This document shows positions 8,246 to 16,884 of a stretch of DNA of 34,608 bases, piece after piece. Position numbers and translations under genes: made by a program. The notes under the pieces are model-generated. The model made no database searches and was not told the origin of the DNA. It saw only the letters and a list, made by a program, of their open reading frames with translations. The stretch is from Alphaproteobacteria bacterium (GTDB taxonomy: Bacteria > Pseudomonadota > Alphaproteobacteria > DSM-16000 > Inquilinaceae): assembly GCA_009909005.1 (NCBI GenBank), contig JAAAOG010000044.1, forward strand, positions 1-34,608, in the 5' to 3' direction. Position 1 is the first letter of the stretch, and each line of letters begins with the position of its first letter.

Positions 8246-8818
8246 TCAGTCCGGGGGCGGGAAACAGGCGGCGATATCGACCGTCAGGCCGGGCGGGTCC
8301 AGGTGCAAGGCGCCCTCGCGGACAATGCGGGTTTCGATCGTTTCGTCCGGCCGCCGCCGGTGGTGGATAACGACCGGCTTGTGCATGTCGACAAGCAAAT
8401 AGTGGACAATGGAGGGCACGCGAAAATAGTCCGTGAGCTTGGCGCCGGCATCCCGCCCTCTGGAGGATTTCGAAACCACCTCGACGACCAGCAGCGGTTC
8501 GGGAACGACCAGGGCCGCATCCTCGCCCCTCTCGCCGCAGGCAAGCGTGACGTCCGGCTCATAGGAAGTCAGATCGTCGACCAAGACGGCGGCGCCGTCC
8601 ATGAGGACCTCGCACGGCAGCTCGGCGGCAGCCACGGCATTGCGAAGGGCCAGCCACATTTGCTGCTTGATCCGGACATGGCGCAGGCTTTCCGCTGCCA
8701 TGGAGACGATTTCGCCGTCGACCAGCTCGCACCGGCCGGCTTCCGGATGGGCGCGGCACCAGTCGACGAATTCGTCAAAGGTCAGTTTTCTATTCGGAAG
8801 GGGAATCGCGGGATCCAT
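8246..8818 (-). CDS. Uma2-family PD-(D/E)XK-like protein (solitary, HHRR type)
   Basis: A 190-residue Uma2 (DUF820) protein. The family has the PD-(D/E)XK nuclease fold and is often annotated as a putative endonuclease, but its cellular role is not established. Candidate catalytic residues are D89 in YEPDVTL, E113 in VVEVVS and K127 in GAKLTDYF. The C-terminal third (VVIHHRRRPDETIETR, then LHLDPPGLTVD) matches the 12136-12699 gene and the remnant just upstream, not the eight-gene array, so these form a separate subgroup. The start was set at the ATG at 8818; a longer reading to 8854 adds non-family residues. Confidence 0.85.
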   Translation of the reverse strand: MDPAIPLPNRKLTFDEFVDWCRAHPEAGRCELVDGEIVSMAAESLRHVRIKQQMWLALRNAVAAAELPCEVLMDGAAVLVDDLTSYEPDVTLACGERGEDAALVVPEPLLVVEVVSKSSRGRDAGAKLTDYFRVPSIVHYLLVDMHKPVVIHHRRRPDETIETRIVREGALHLDPPGLTVDIAACFPPPD

Positions 8819-8850
8819 GGCTTTCCTAGGCGAGCAAATTTTGGTCACGG

Positions 8851-8985
8851 TCACGCAGACAGGAAACCAAGGTCAAGCGTCAACCCCGGCGGATCCAGGT
8901 CGAGCGTCCCCTCGCGGTGGATGCGCGTTTCGATTGTCTCGTCCGGGCGGCGGCGATGGTGGATCAGCGCCGGCCGGTCCGTACC
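8851..8985 (-). pseudogene. C-terminal remnant of a Uma2 gene
   Basis: Reading the minus strand from about 8985 to a TGA at 8851-8853 gives RPALIHHRRRPDETIETR followed by HREGTLDLDPPGLTLDLGF. This aligns with the last 45 or so residues of the adjacent 8246-8818 gene. Nothing upstream resembles the rest of a Uma2 domain, and no catalytic core is present. It looks like the surviving tail of a second tandem copy, truncated on its 5' side. It was found by manual translation and is too short to be a functional gene. Confidence 0.75.
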
Positions 8986-9136
8986 GCCGGGGTCATCGCG
9001 CTCTCCGAAAGCCGGTGCTCCGCACTATACGCCGCTTGCGCCGAGACCGGTAGCGGCGGTGGGGACGGGGACGGGGAACCGGGACGGAGCGGGTCCGGTT
9101 GTCCGATCGTCAACCCTCACCAACAGGCGCCGTGCC
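8986..9136. other. Gap before the phospholipase D-like gene
   Basis: Together with the Uma2 remnant this makes a gap of about 318 bases between genes. It includes a G-rich run with repeated ggggacgggg-like units near 9059-9085. No promoter or further gene could be supported. Confidence 0.4.
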
Positions 9137-10813
9137 GTGCGACCCCCGTCCTCTCTGCCGGAGCTGATTCCCGGCAACAAGATCGAGCCGCTGACCGAGG
9201 CCTCCGAGACCTATGCGGTGCTGGAGGCGGAAATCCGCCGCGCCCGCCACACTATTCATATGGCCTATTGGACGGTCGATCCGACCATGCCGCTGGTCGA
9301 GCGCAAGGCCGGCAATCCGCGGCTCAGCTGGGACGACCTGCTGGCCGATGCCCTGCAGCGCGGCGTCTCGGTGCGGCTCATCCTCAGCGATTTCGATCCC
9401 GTCGCCGCCAACGACCTGCACGAGGCCGCCTGGACCAGCTATCGCGACTTCATGGCGATCCGCGACCGCCTTGCGGAGACCGAAGGGGCGCGGCTGGCGC
9501 TGCAATGCGTGCTGCACGAGGCGTCGGTCGGGACCCTGACCAACCTGTTGGCTGCCCAACCGCTCAGCCGCAAGCTGCTGAAGCGGACCGTCGCCATGCT
9601 CAACGGCATGCTGGCCGAGGGACGGCGGGAGGCGGCGCTGGCCCGCTTCGGCGCCATGCCCGGCCTGTGGGACCTGTTGGCGTTCGACGGGGATCGGCTT
9701 CGGATCCGGCCGATGCCGCTGCCGGCCATCCACCCCGGCAGCTATCATGAGAAGATCTGCGTCATCGACGGCGAGACCGCCTTTCTCGGCGGCCTGGATA
9801 TCGAGCAGAAGCGCTACGACACGCCGGCGCATCAGGCGCGCGACGCCTGGCACGACATCGCCTGCCGGGTCGAGGGGCCGGTGGTGCCGACCATCGAGCG
9901 GCATTTCCGCGAGCGCTGGAACATGCATCTGCCGGCTTTTCGCCGGCGGACGGCACGGGCCCGCGTGCCGGAGGGCGTGGCCCCGCTCCCGGTCGGCGAC
10001 GTGGCGTCGCTGGCGATCGATGGCGCGGTCACGCTCGGCGCCGGGGCCGGGCCGGTCCCGGCGGTGCTGGTGCGCACCCAATCCGGTGCGCGCCGATCAC
10101 CCTTCGCCCTCGGCCCCCGGGCGCACCTGCAGGAGATCGCCGAGGCCTATGAGGACCTGGTGATGGCGGCGGAGCGCTTCGTCTATATCGAGACGCAGTT
10201 CTTCCGCAGCCTGGAGATGGCCGGCTGGCTGGCCGCCCGCGGCCGGCAGTGCCCGGACCTCCAGGTGATCATGGTGCTGCCGCTGGTGCCCGAGCGCATC
10301 AGCGTCGGCGGCGAGCCGAACGCGGCCACGAAGCATGGGCAATATCTGCAGCGGCAAGCCGTCGCTCAGGTTCGGGCGGCCCTGGGCGATCGGTTCGGCC
10401 TGTTCACGCTGATCCGCAACGGCCCGGCCCCCGACCGTGTGGTGCCCGAGGCACGTCTCTACGGCAGTGACGAGATCTATGTCCACGCCAAGACCATGGT
10501 GGTGGACGACCGGGCGGCGGTCATCGGCTCGGCCAATCTCAACGGCCGGAGCTTCTTCACCGATACCGAGTCGGCACTGATCTGGCGCCATGAAGAGCTG
10601 GCCCGGCGGCTGCGCGAAAGGCTGTGGAGCGAGCATTTCGTTCTGAACACGGGCGACTGGCGGGACGACATGCTGGGGCATTGGCGGTCGATTGCCGAGG
10701 CCAATGCCGGGCGGGCGCCGGGGCAGCGACAGGGCTTCGTGGTGCCGCTGCCCGATGCCTATGTCGGCCTGTACGCAAAGCGCAGCCGTCTGGTGCCCGA
10801 CCGTCTGGTCTGA
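9137..10813 (+). CDS. Phospholipase D-superfamily protein (two HKD motifs)
   Basis: About 558 residues with both PLD half-sites: HEKICVIDGETAFLGG (H204) and HAKTMVVDDRAAVIGSANLN (H450), each in HxKxxxxD form, the second followed by GSxN. Such enzymes form a phosphohistidine intermediate and act on phospholipids (phospholipase D, cardiolipin or phosphatidylserine synthase). A first segment, HTIHMAYWTVDPTMPL, is typical of the N-terminal PLD lobe. No signal peptide or transmembrane helix is evident, arguing against a classical membrane-bound cardiolipin synthase. The frame is open well upstream (to 8303); GTG 9137 was taken because family similarity begins just after it, but its ribosome site is weak. 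Confidence 0.85.
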   Translation: MRPPSSLPELIPGNKIEPLTEASETYAVLEAEIRRARHTIHMAYWTVDPTMPLVERKAGNPRLSWDDLLADALQRGVSVRLILSDFDPVAANDLHEAAWTSYRDFMAIRDRLAETEGARLALQCVLHEASVGTLTNLLAAQPLSRKLLKRTVAMLNGMLAEGRREAALARFGAMPGLWDLLAFDGDRLRIRPMPLPAIHPGSYHEKICVIDGETAFLGGLDIEQKRYDTPAHQARDAWHDIACRVEGPVVPTIERHFRERWNMHLPAFRRRTARARVPEGVAPLPVGDVASLAIDGAVTLGAGAGPVPAVLVRTQSGARRSPFALGPRAHLQEIAEAYEDLVMAAERFVYIETQFFRSLEMAGWLAARGRQCPDLQVIMVLPLVPERISVGGEPNAATKHGQYLQRQAVAQVRAALGDRFGLFTLIRNGPAPDRVVPEARLYGSDEIYVHAKTMVVDDRAAVIGSANLNGRSFFTDTESALIWRHEELARRLRERLWSEHFVLNTGDWRDDMLGHWRSIAEANAGRAPGQRQGFVVPLPDAYVGLYAKRSRLVPDRLV

Positions 10814-10966
10814 ACGCCTGCGCTGCATTCGTGAAAGAGGCTGCCCGGCAAACCACTTGCGGTTCGATGCCGCCTGTCTATGTTAGCCGGAATCCCGGTG
10901 TCCGCGTCGTGCCCGCCCGTCTTGCCGTGGCGGGGGCTGCCCGGTCTGCACAGGCCCTTCCCGACA

Positions 10967-12058
10967 ATGTCCGAGACACTTCAGCCGTTCCCGCCGTCCT
11001 GCGGGGTTCCGCTGGCCGACCGGCGGTTCGTCTTTGCATTGCAGCTTCTGGAGCGCGGCGATGGGGAGGCTGCGATCGACCTCATTCTGCAGGCCGAGGA
11101 GCTGGCGCCCGACTGGCCGCCCTTTCCCTTTCGCCGCGGCGAGCTGCTGATGGCGGCCGGCCGGCGCGACGAGGCGGTCGCCGCCTTCAAGCGCTGCCTG
11201 CAACGCGACGCCGCCGACCGCCTGGGTGCGGTGATCAAGCTGGCGCTGCTCGGCGCCGTGCCCGATCCGCCGCAGCTGCCGCCCGGCTATGTTGCCGCCC
11301 TGTTCGACCAATACGCCCCCCGCTTCGACGTCAAGCTGGTCGAGAGGCTCGGCTATTGCGTGCCGGAACTGCTGGCCGCGGCGATCGCCGAGCTGAAGCC
11401 GGCCCGGGAAAACGACGGGCGGGTGCTCGACCTCGGCTGCGGCACCGGCCTGGCGGCGGAAGCCGTGCGGCGCCGCGCCGCCTGGCTGGAGGGCGTCGAC
11501 CTCTCGGCCGGCATGCTCGACCAGGCCCGCCGCAAGGGCCTGTAAGATGCGCTGCACCACAGCGACTTGCTGTCCGTATTGGCGCGGCCCGGGCTGCGCT
11601 ACGACATCGTGCTGGCCGCCGATGTGCTGATCTATCTGGGCGCTCTGGAGCCGGTGATGGCCGCCGTGGCACCGGCCCTGGCCTTCGGCGGTCTCTTCGC
11701 CTTCAGCCTTCAGAAGCTCGACGGGGGCGATTTCCGGCTCGGCGCCGACCACCGCTTCAGCCATGCCCCGGCCTATGTCGCAGGCTGTGCCGCAGCCGCG
11801 GGCCTGAGCGTCCTGCGACTGGACGAGGCGGTGATCCGCGAGGAAGCCGGCCGGCCGGTGGTTGGCCTGATCGTCGTGCTGGGACGCGAAGACGTCGACC
11901 GTTCGGCTCTTGACGCCCCTCATCCCGGCGTTACGGCAGCAGCATCCACACTGCGACCAGCGCCGGGACGGCACCAAAAAGCCGGTTCATCCCTCTCGCA
12001 TGTCTCTCATCGCGGAAGCGCTGCGCCAGGCGATCGCCGACAGCCGCCCAGGCTGTAA
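10967..12058 (+). pseudogene. TPR-containing SAM methyltransferase, interrupted by an in-frame stop
   Basis: The first part (10967-11545) has TPR-like helices (ALQLLERGDGEAAIDLILQA), the linker LPPGYVAALFDQYAPRFD, and SAM motif I VLDLGCGTGLAAEA. It stops at TAA 11543-11545. The same frame continues directly with DALHHSDLLSVL, then DIVLAADVLIYLGALEPV and FGGLFAFSLQ, the rest of a class I methyltransferase. In the intact homologue at 28159-29559 the matching segment is ARVKGVYDDLAVGDLF, so the stop replaces a tyrosine codon (TAT/TAC to TAA). The last 40 or so residues before 12058 are Pro/Ser/His rich and non-homologous, so the 3' end has probably decayed too. A sequencing error at the stop cannot be excluded. 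Confidence 0.8.
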
Positions 12059-12107
12059 AGGCAAGCAGATTGTTGACGGTGAAGATCGTTGAACACCCGA
12101 TTGTTGC
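11931..12107 (-). pseudogene. C-terminal remnant resembling a LysE/RhtB-family exporter
   Basis: Minus-strand translation ending at TAA 11931-11933 reads TIFTVNNLLAFTAWAAVGD, then RLAQRF, GMNRLFGAV and PALVAVWMLLP. This has the hydrophobic rhythm and end expected of the last two helices of a LysE-type amino-acid exporter. Upstream, IPQYR (12121-12107) fits in a shifted frame, suggesting a frameshift, and the Uma2 gene at 12136 begins to occupy the space where the rest should be. It lies antisense to the decayed tail of the methyltransferase pseudogene. The family call is from pattern recognition only. Confidence 0.45.
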
Positions 12108-12135
12108 GGTATTGCGGGATCGCCGGGTGACTGCC

Positions 12136-12699
12136 CTATTCGTAAAACCGTTCGATCGGGATGGTCAGGCCGGGCGGGTCGAGGGTGAGGGCGCCCGCCC
12201 TGATGATCGCGGTTTCAATCCGGCCGTCTTCTGTGCGGCGATGATGGATGACCAGCGGCTCGTCGGCATCGACGATAAGGTAATGGCGGATCGACGGCAC
12301 CCGAAAATAGTCGGCAAGTTTTTGACCGGTGTCGCGGCTGCGCGTCCCCGGCGACGGCACTTCGACGACGATAACGGGGTTGGGCAGGATCACCGCGTCC
12401 CGAGGCACCGGGTCGCCGCAATTTACGGTGGCGTCCGGCTCATAGGCCGTGGTGTCGTCGACTTGGACCGTCATGCCGTCTGCAAAGGCCTGACAGGGGG
12501 CGTTTCCGTGCCGGATGGCTTCCCGCAGCGCCTGCCAGACCTCCGCCTTGACCTGGACATGGGCGGCGCGTTCCGGTGCCATGGCCACCGCTACGCCGTC
12601 TGCCAGCTCATAGCGGCCGGGCGGAGCCTTGCGCTCCAGCCAGTCGAGATAGTCCGGGACGGTGAACCGCCGATCCGCCGGTTTCGTCGCTGCCGTCAT
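12136..12699 (-). CDS. Uma2-family protein downstream of the flavoprotein gene
   Basis: 187 residues with D89 (YEPDATV), E113 (VVEVPS) and K127 (GQKLADYF). The usual LSPST segment is PSPGT here. Its C-terminal motifs VIHHRR and LTLDPPGLTI place it with the 8246-8818 gene, and core spacing is identical to that gene. The ATG at 12699 is only 5 nt past the stop of the large flavoprotein gene, whose final codons supply a gcggag ribosome site, so the two are probably translated from one mRNA. A longer reading to 12765 would overlap the flavoprotein by about 60 nt and adds non-family residues. Confidence 0.85.
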   Translation of the reverse strand: MTAATKPADRRFTVPDYLDWLERKAPPGRYELADGVAVAMAPERAAHVQVKAEVWQALREAIRHGNAPCQAFADGMTVQVDDTTAYEPDATVNCGDPVPRDAVILPNPVIVVEVPSPGTRSRDTGQKLADYFRVPSIRHYLIVDADEPLVIHHRRTEDGRIETAIIRAGALTLDPPGLTIPIERFYE

Positions 12700-12704
12700 C
12701 GATT

Positions 12705-15700
12705 TCACTCCGCCGCTGCGGCCGGGCTGCGCACGCCGAGCTGGCGGAGCGACCGGTCGATCCACTGTGCCGTCAGCTTTTCCTGCAGCAGATTCTGGCC
12801 CAGCCGTTCATGCAAGGCGCCGAAATCGACGAGGTCGAGCGGCTGGTCCTGATTAAAGCACGAAAAGACGATGCTGTGCTTGCCGGTCTTGGCATCGTAG
12901 TGCGGCTGCAGGCACTGGGCGCAGATCTCCTTCATCATGCATTGCATCGGCGAATTGATCGAGCCGATGGCGAAATGATCCGACTTGAGATACGCGCCGA
13001 GAACGCCGTGCCGTGCCGCGGCCACGGCCGCCATCATCCGGTCCGAACCGATGGCGATGATCCGGTCGACGTCCGACAGCGGGATATCCGGACTGTCGGC
13101 ATGATAGTCCAGCATGGCCTCGACGATATTGCCGACAAAGGCGCGGTCGCCTTTGCGGGTCGGGACGAAGCCCGGGGCCTCGTCGCAGGCCCAGACGATG
13201 CGGTCGGCTGCCGCTTCGATCTGCTCGACCTTGTAGCGGTCGGTCAGCTTCTTGTAGCCGGCAAAATAGAGGACCCGGCTGCCATGGGCCCGCAGGGCCT
13301 GGCCGATGGAGAAGAGCACGGCATTGCCGAGGCCGCCGCCGACCAGCATCACCGTCTCGCCGCCGGGCGTCTCGGTCGGCGTGCCCGTCGGGCCCATCAG
13401 CACCACCGGCTCGCCGGGCTTGAGCAGCTGGCAGAGGTCCGAGGAGCCACCCATCTCCAGCACGATCACCGAGACCAGGCCGCGCTCCTTGTCGACCCAG
13501 GCGCCGGTCATCGCCAGGCCCTCCATCGCCAGCACGGTGTCGCCGGCGCGGGGGGCCGTGGCCTCGAAATTCTGCAGCCGATAGAACTGGCCGGGATGGA
13601 AGGCGCGGGCGGCGGCCGGCGCATGGATCACGACCTCGACGATTGTCGGGGTCAGGCGCTCGACCCGCTCGACCCGCGCGCGCAGCTCCCGATCGGCCCA
13701 GGGGATCATGGCGGTGCCGGGCCGGGCGGTCTCCGGGGCGTGCTGCAGCACCCGGGTCACCGTCGGATAGCCCTGCTTGGTGCCGCCCATCGCCTTGACG
13801 ACATTGCCGGCGAAGCTGGGGTGAAGATCGCCCCAGAAGGAAATCGTGCGGCCGTCCTCCGCCCGGTGCATCAGCACCTGCGGGATGCCGGGCTTGGCCA
13901 CACGCTCGGGCGTGGCCGGGGCGCCGGTCTCGTCGACCGCCTGGAAGTACTTGCCATCGAGCGTGACGACGTCCGGCTCCTCGCGCGCCAGCACCGTGTT
14001 GGGCTGGGTGCCGGCGGCGACCAGCACCGAACCGGCCGGCAGGGTGTGGATCTCGCCGGTGGGGACAGGGCGGCCATCCTCGCCGATCGCCTGTTTCTCA
14101 ACCGTAAGGCCGGCGGCATGGCCGAAGCGGTCGACTTCCACCGCCTTGGGGAGGAGCAGCTCGGCGAAGCGGATGCCCTCCTCGAGAGCCAAGGATACCT
14201 CTTCATGGTTGAGGGTATAGCTGGGGGCGTCGATCAGCCGGCGGCGATAGCTGATGGTGGCGCCGCCCCAGTCGTTGACCAGAGCCTGGAAGCGCGGCGG
14301 GCGGCCTTCCGAAGCCGCGGCAGCGCGCTCGGCCCGGATGGCCCGGCCATGGGCAAGGAAGGTCTCGGCGACCGTGCGCTCTTCCTCGCCCCAGCCGGCC
14401 CGAACTGCGGACTCGCCGCGCTCGGTGACCAGGGTCTCGTAGCGGTCGAGGAATTTCTCGACCTGCCGCGGATAATAGGCCAGGGCTTCAGTGGCCGTGT
14501 CGATCGCAGTCAGGCCGCCGCCGATCACCACCACCGGCAGCCGGATCTCCAGATTGGCGATGCTGGCGGTCTTGGCCGCACCGGTCAGCTGCAGCGCCAT
14601 CAGGAAGTCCGAGGCCATGCGGACGCCGCGCGCCAGGGCATTCGGCATGTCGATGATGGTCGGCCGCCCGGCCCCGGCGCACAGGGCGATATGGTCGAAC
14701 CCGGCGGCGAAGGCATCGGCGGTGGTCAGGGTCCCGCCGAAGCGGACCCCGCCGACCATGGCGAAGGCCTGGCGGCGCTCCAGCAGCAGCCGGACGATCT
14801 TCAGGAAATTCTTGTCCCAGCGGACGGTGATGCCGTATTCGGCCACGCCGCCGAAGCCGGCCATCAGCCGGTCGTCGAGGTCCTCGAACAGCGTGTCGAC
14901 ATCGCGGATGGGCGAGAACGGCAGGCGGCGGCCGTCCGGCCCGACGCCGGAAATATCGGCCGGCAGCGGCTCGATCTTCAGCCCGTCGATCGCGACGACG
15001 CTATGCCCGTCATTCATCAAGTGATGGGCAAGGTTGAACCCGGCCGGGCCCAGGCCGACCACCAGCACCGCGCGGCCGCTGTCGGGCCGGGGCAGCGGCC
15101 GGCGGATGTCGAGCGGGTTCCAGCGGGTCAGCAGGCCGTAGATCTCGAACCCCCAGGGCAGGCCGAGGACGTCCTTCAGCGTGCGCGTCTCGGCCTGGGG
15201 AATATCGACAGGGTCCTGCTTCTGGTAGATGCAGGCCTTCATGCAGTCATTGCAGATGCGGTGCCCGGTCGCCGCGGCCAGCGGGTTGTCGACGCAGATC
15301 ATCGCCAGCGCCCCGACCGGCTGCCCCTGGGTTTTCAGCCAGTGGAACTCGCTGATCTTTTCTTCCAGCGGGCAGCCGGCCTGGGTTACGCCGAACGGCG
15401 TCTTCTGGAAATCCCCGGTCTTCTTGTCCCGCAGGCCCTTGGCGCAGCTGTCCTTGCCCTGATTGTGGCACCAGATGCAGTAATTCGCCTCGTCGAGTGC
15501 GCCGGCCAAGTCGGTGCCATGGTCGGTCAGATGGAAGCCGTCGCGCGGCCGCACTTCGGCGTCCGGCTTCTTCATCATGGTGACGCCGTCGACGATCTCC
15601 GTCTCCACGTCGACCATGTGATAGGCGTCAACCTTTTCCGGCGTCTGGAAGAGGATGCCGTTTCCGTGCCTGGCCCGGCCCTCGGCCGTGTGCAGGGCCC

Positions 15701-16265
15701 AGGCGGTATAGTCCTGGGCGAGGGCGATGGCCTCGGCATTCGCCGCCTCGTCATTCAGCCAGCGCATCACGGCGGCAGCGAAGCCGAGTTCGGTCAGCGG
15801 CGCCCGCAAATGCTCTTCCACCTGCCGCGCCAGGGCCGGGCCGTCCAGACCGGCGGCCTGGGCAGGCTTCACCTTCTTGGCGACCCGGCGCTGCACAAAC
15901 AGCCTTTTGCAGGTGTAAAGCGGCGCCAGGGCATGGTGCTCGGCGACCAGCGCATCGAGTTCGGCGCGGATGCCGAACAGGCCGGCCAGGAAGTCCTCGA
16001 GATGGGGGCCGAGATCGATCAGAAGGTCGCTCTCGTCCTTGTCGGACAGCGTCTCGGGCGCACTACGGGCTTCAAGCAGGCGCGAATGGAGTGCAGCGTG
16101 CGCCTCTTCAAGATGCTTCAGGAATAGCCGGTCGATGCGCACCAGCCCGTCCCGCTCGTACAGGTCGACAAAGGACAGGCCATGCGCCAGGGCGAGGCCC
16201 GGGGCGCCGGCAACATCGTTCGCGGGAGTCAGGCCGCGCAGGGCCGAGGTGTCACCGTTCATCAT
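12705..16265 (-). CDS. Large multi-domain FAD/Fe-S oxidoreductase (GltD-like plus ferredoxin-reductase/PyrK-like)
   Basis: About 1186 residues. Residues 1-250 are helical and unassigned. Around 262-340 two cysteine clusters occur (CIWCHNQGKDSC and CNDCMKACIYQ). A GltD/NADPH-glutamate-synthase-beta-like flavoprotein core follows, with dinucleotide motifs VLVVGLGPAG (near 395) and VVVIGGGLTAID (near 575). The end is an FNR-like module with FHPGQFYRLQNF, the NAD(P) motif VMLVGGGLGNAVLF and a PyrK-type cluster CMMKEICAQC plus a later cysteine. Family logic suggests NAD(P)H-linked electron bifurcation or transfer (compare sulfide dehydrogenase SudAB), but the substrate is unknown. The start at ATG 16265 (or the next codon, 16262) overlaps the end of the last array Uma2 gene. 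Confidence 0.82.
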   Translation of the reverse strand: MMNGDTSALRGLTPANDVAGAPGLALAHGLSFVDLYERDGLVRIDRLFLKHLEEAHAALHSRLLEARSAPETLSDKDESDLLIDLGPHLEDFLAGLFGIRAELDALVAEHHALAPLYTCKRLFVQRRVAKKVKPAQAAGLDGPALARQVEEHLRAPLTELGFAAAVMRWLNDEAANAEAIALAQDYTAWALHTAEGRARHGNGILFQTPEKVDAYHMVDVETEIVDGVTMMKKPDAEVRPRDGFHLTDHGTDLAGALDEANYCIWCHNQGKDSCAKGLRDKKTGDFQKTPFGVTQAGCPLEEKISEFHWLKTQGQPVGALAMICVDNPLAAATGHRICNDCMKACIYQKQDPVDIPQAETRTLKDVLGLPWGFEIYGLLTRWNPLDIRRPLPRPDSGRAVLVVGLGPAGFNLAHHLMNDGHSVVAIDGLKIEPLPADISGVGPDGRRLPFSPIRDVDTLFEDLDDRLMAGFGGVAEYGITVRWDKNFLKIVRLLLERRQAFAMVGGVRFGGTLTTADAFAAGFDHIALCAGAGRPTIIDMPNALARGVRMASDFLMALQLTGAAKTASIANLEIRLPVVVIGGGLTAIDTATEALAYYPRQVEKFLDRYETLVTERGESAVRAGWGEEERTVAETFLAHGRAIRAERAAAASEGRPPRFQALVNDWGGATISYRRRLIDAPSYTLNHEEVSLALEEGIRFAELLLPKAVEVDRFGHAAGLTVEKQAIGEDGRPVPTGEIHTLPAGSVLVAAGTQPNTVLAREEPDVVTLDGKYFQAVDETGAPATPERVAKPGIPQVLMHRAEDGRTISFWGDLHPSFAGNVVKAMGGTKQGYPTVTRVLQHAPETARPGTAMIPWADRELRARVERVERLTPTIVEVVIHAPAAARAFHPGQFYRLQNFEATAPRAGDTVLAMEGLAMTGAWVDKERGLVSVIVLEMGGSSDLCQLLKPGEPVVLMGPTGTPTETPGGETVMLVGGGLGNAVLFSIGQALRAHGSRVLYFAGYKKLTDRYKVEQIEAAADRIVWACDEAPGFVPTRKGDRAFVGNIVEAMLDYHADSPDIPLSDVDRIIAIGSDRMMAAVAAARHGVLGAYLKSDHFAIGSINSPMQCMMKEICAQCLQPHYDAKTGKHSIVFSCFNQDQPLDLVDFGALHERLGQNLLQEKLTAQWIDRSLRQLGVRSPAAAAE

Positions 16266-16884
16266 GGGTCCGGTTCGTTGTCTCTTCATAAGAGGGGACG
16301 CCTGCGTCCTCTTCGAGCGGGACGCGGGCATAAAGCAGCGACAAGGGGATGTCGAGATCGATGCTGTCGAGCTGCAGCCGGCCGTCGGCGCCGCGGATCA
16401 GGTCGGTCTGCCAGCGATTATCGCCGATGCGGCGATGGATTTCCGCAAACAGGCTGGCCTGATCGAGCAACAGCACCTCCCGCACGCTGGGAATCGCCCG
16501 ATAGTCGGCGAGCTTCAGCCGGCGGTCGTGGCGTTCGGTGCTGGGCGACAGGATCTCGACGATGACCACCGGCCCCTGGTCCTCGCCGCGCTCGTCCGGT
16601 TCATCACGGCGGCAGAACACGGCCAGATCGGCTTCGTAATAGGTGTAGAGGCGGGATGGCGGAATGATCCCGGCAGCGGTGTGTGCGGTGCATCCGGGTC
16701 GCCTGTCCAGGGCCTCGTCGATTCGCCGAACGATCGCCGACAAGAGGACAGCGTGCCGGGGGCTGGTCGGTGCCATCGCCACCGGGCGGCCATCGATCAG
16801 CTCCCAGTGCCGGTCGTCGGTCTTCGGGCACCAGTCGAAGAACTCCTCGACCGTCATCGGTTTCAAGACGGCATCGGCCATCAT
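16252..16884 (-). CDS. Uma2 array gene 8 (last, next to the flavoprotein)
   Basis: 210 residues, the most divergent array member. It keeps the shared N-terminus (ADAVLKPMTVEEFFDWCP) and core D86 (YYEADLAV), E110 (IVEILSPST) and K124, but carries an insertion in DEPDERGEDQG before the core strand. It has a unique tail (EEDAGVPSYEETTNRTHDER) instead of the PEVS or SDSEG endings. Two adjacent ATGs (16884 and 16881) are possible: the first forms an ATGA overlap with the preceding stop, the second aligns with the other copies. Its own TGA lies inside the start region of the flavoprotein gene, so translation of the two is probably coupled. Confidence 0.87.
   Translation of the reverse strand: MMADAVLKPMTVEEFFDWCPKTDDRHWELIDGRPVAMAPTSPRHAVLLSAIVRRIDEALDRRPGCTAHTAAGIIPPSRLYTYYEADLAVFCRRDEPDERGEDQGPVVIVEILSPSTERHDRRLKLADYRAIPSVREVLLLDQASLFAEIHRRIGDNRWQTDLIRGADGRLQLDSIDLDIPLSLLYARVPLEEDAGVPSYEETTNRTHDER

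Noticed and set aside
9059-9085. G-rich run considered as a G-quadruplex or regulatory element
   Set aside because: The run is short and irregular and sits in GC-rich DNA without a nearby promoter; no specific claim can be supported.
8303-9136. Upstream 278 codons of the phospholipase D-like open frame
   Set aside because: They are antisense to the Uma2 gene and remnant and show no PLD similarity; the domain begins just after 9137.
12810-16127. Very long + strand open frame (over 1100 codons) opposite the flavoprotein
   Set aside because: It is the antisense shadow of a strongly homologous gene in GC-rich DNA; its product is His/Arg/Gly/Asp-rich low-complexity sequence without family motifs.
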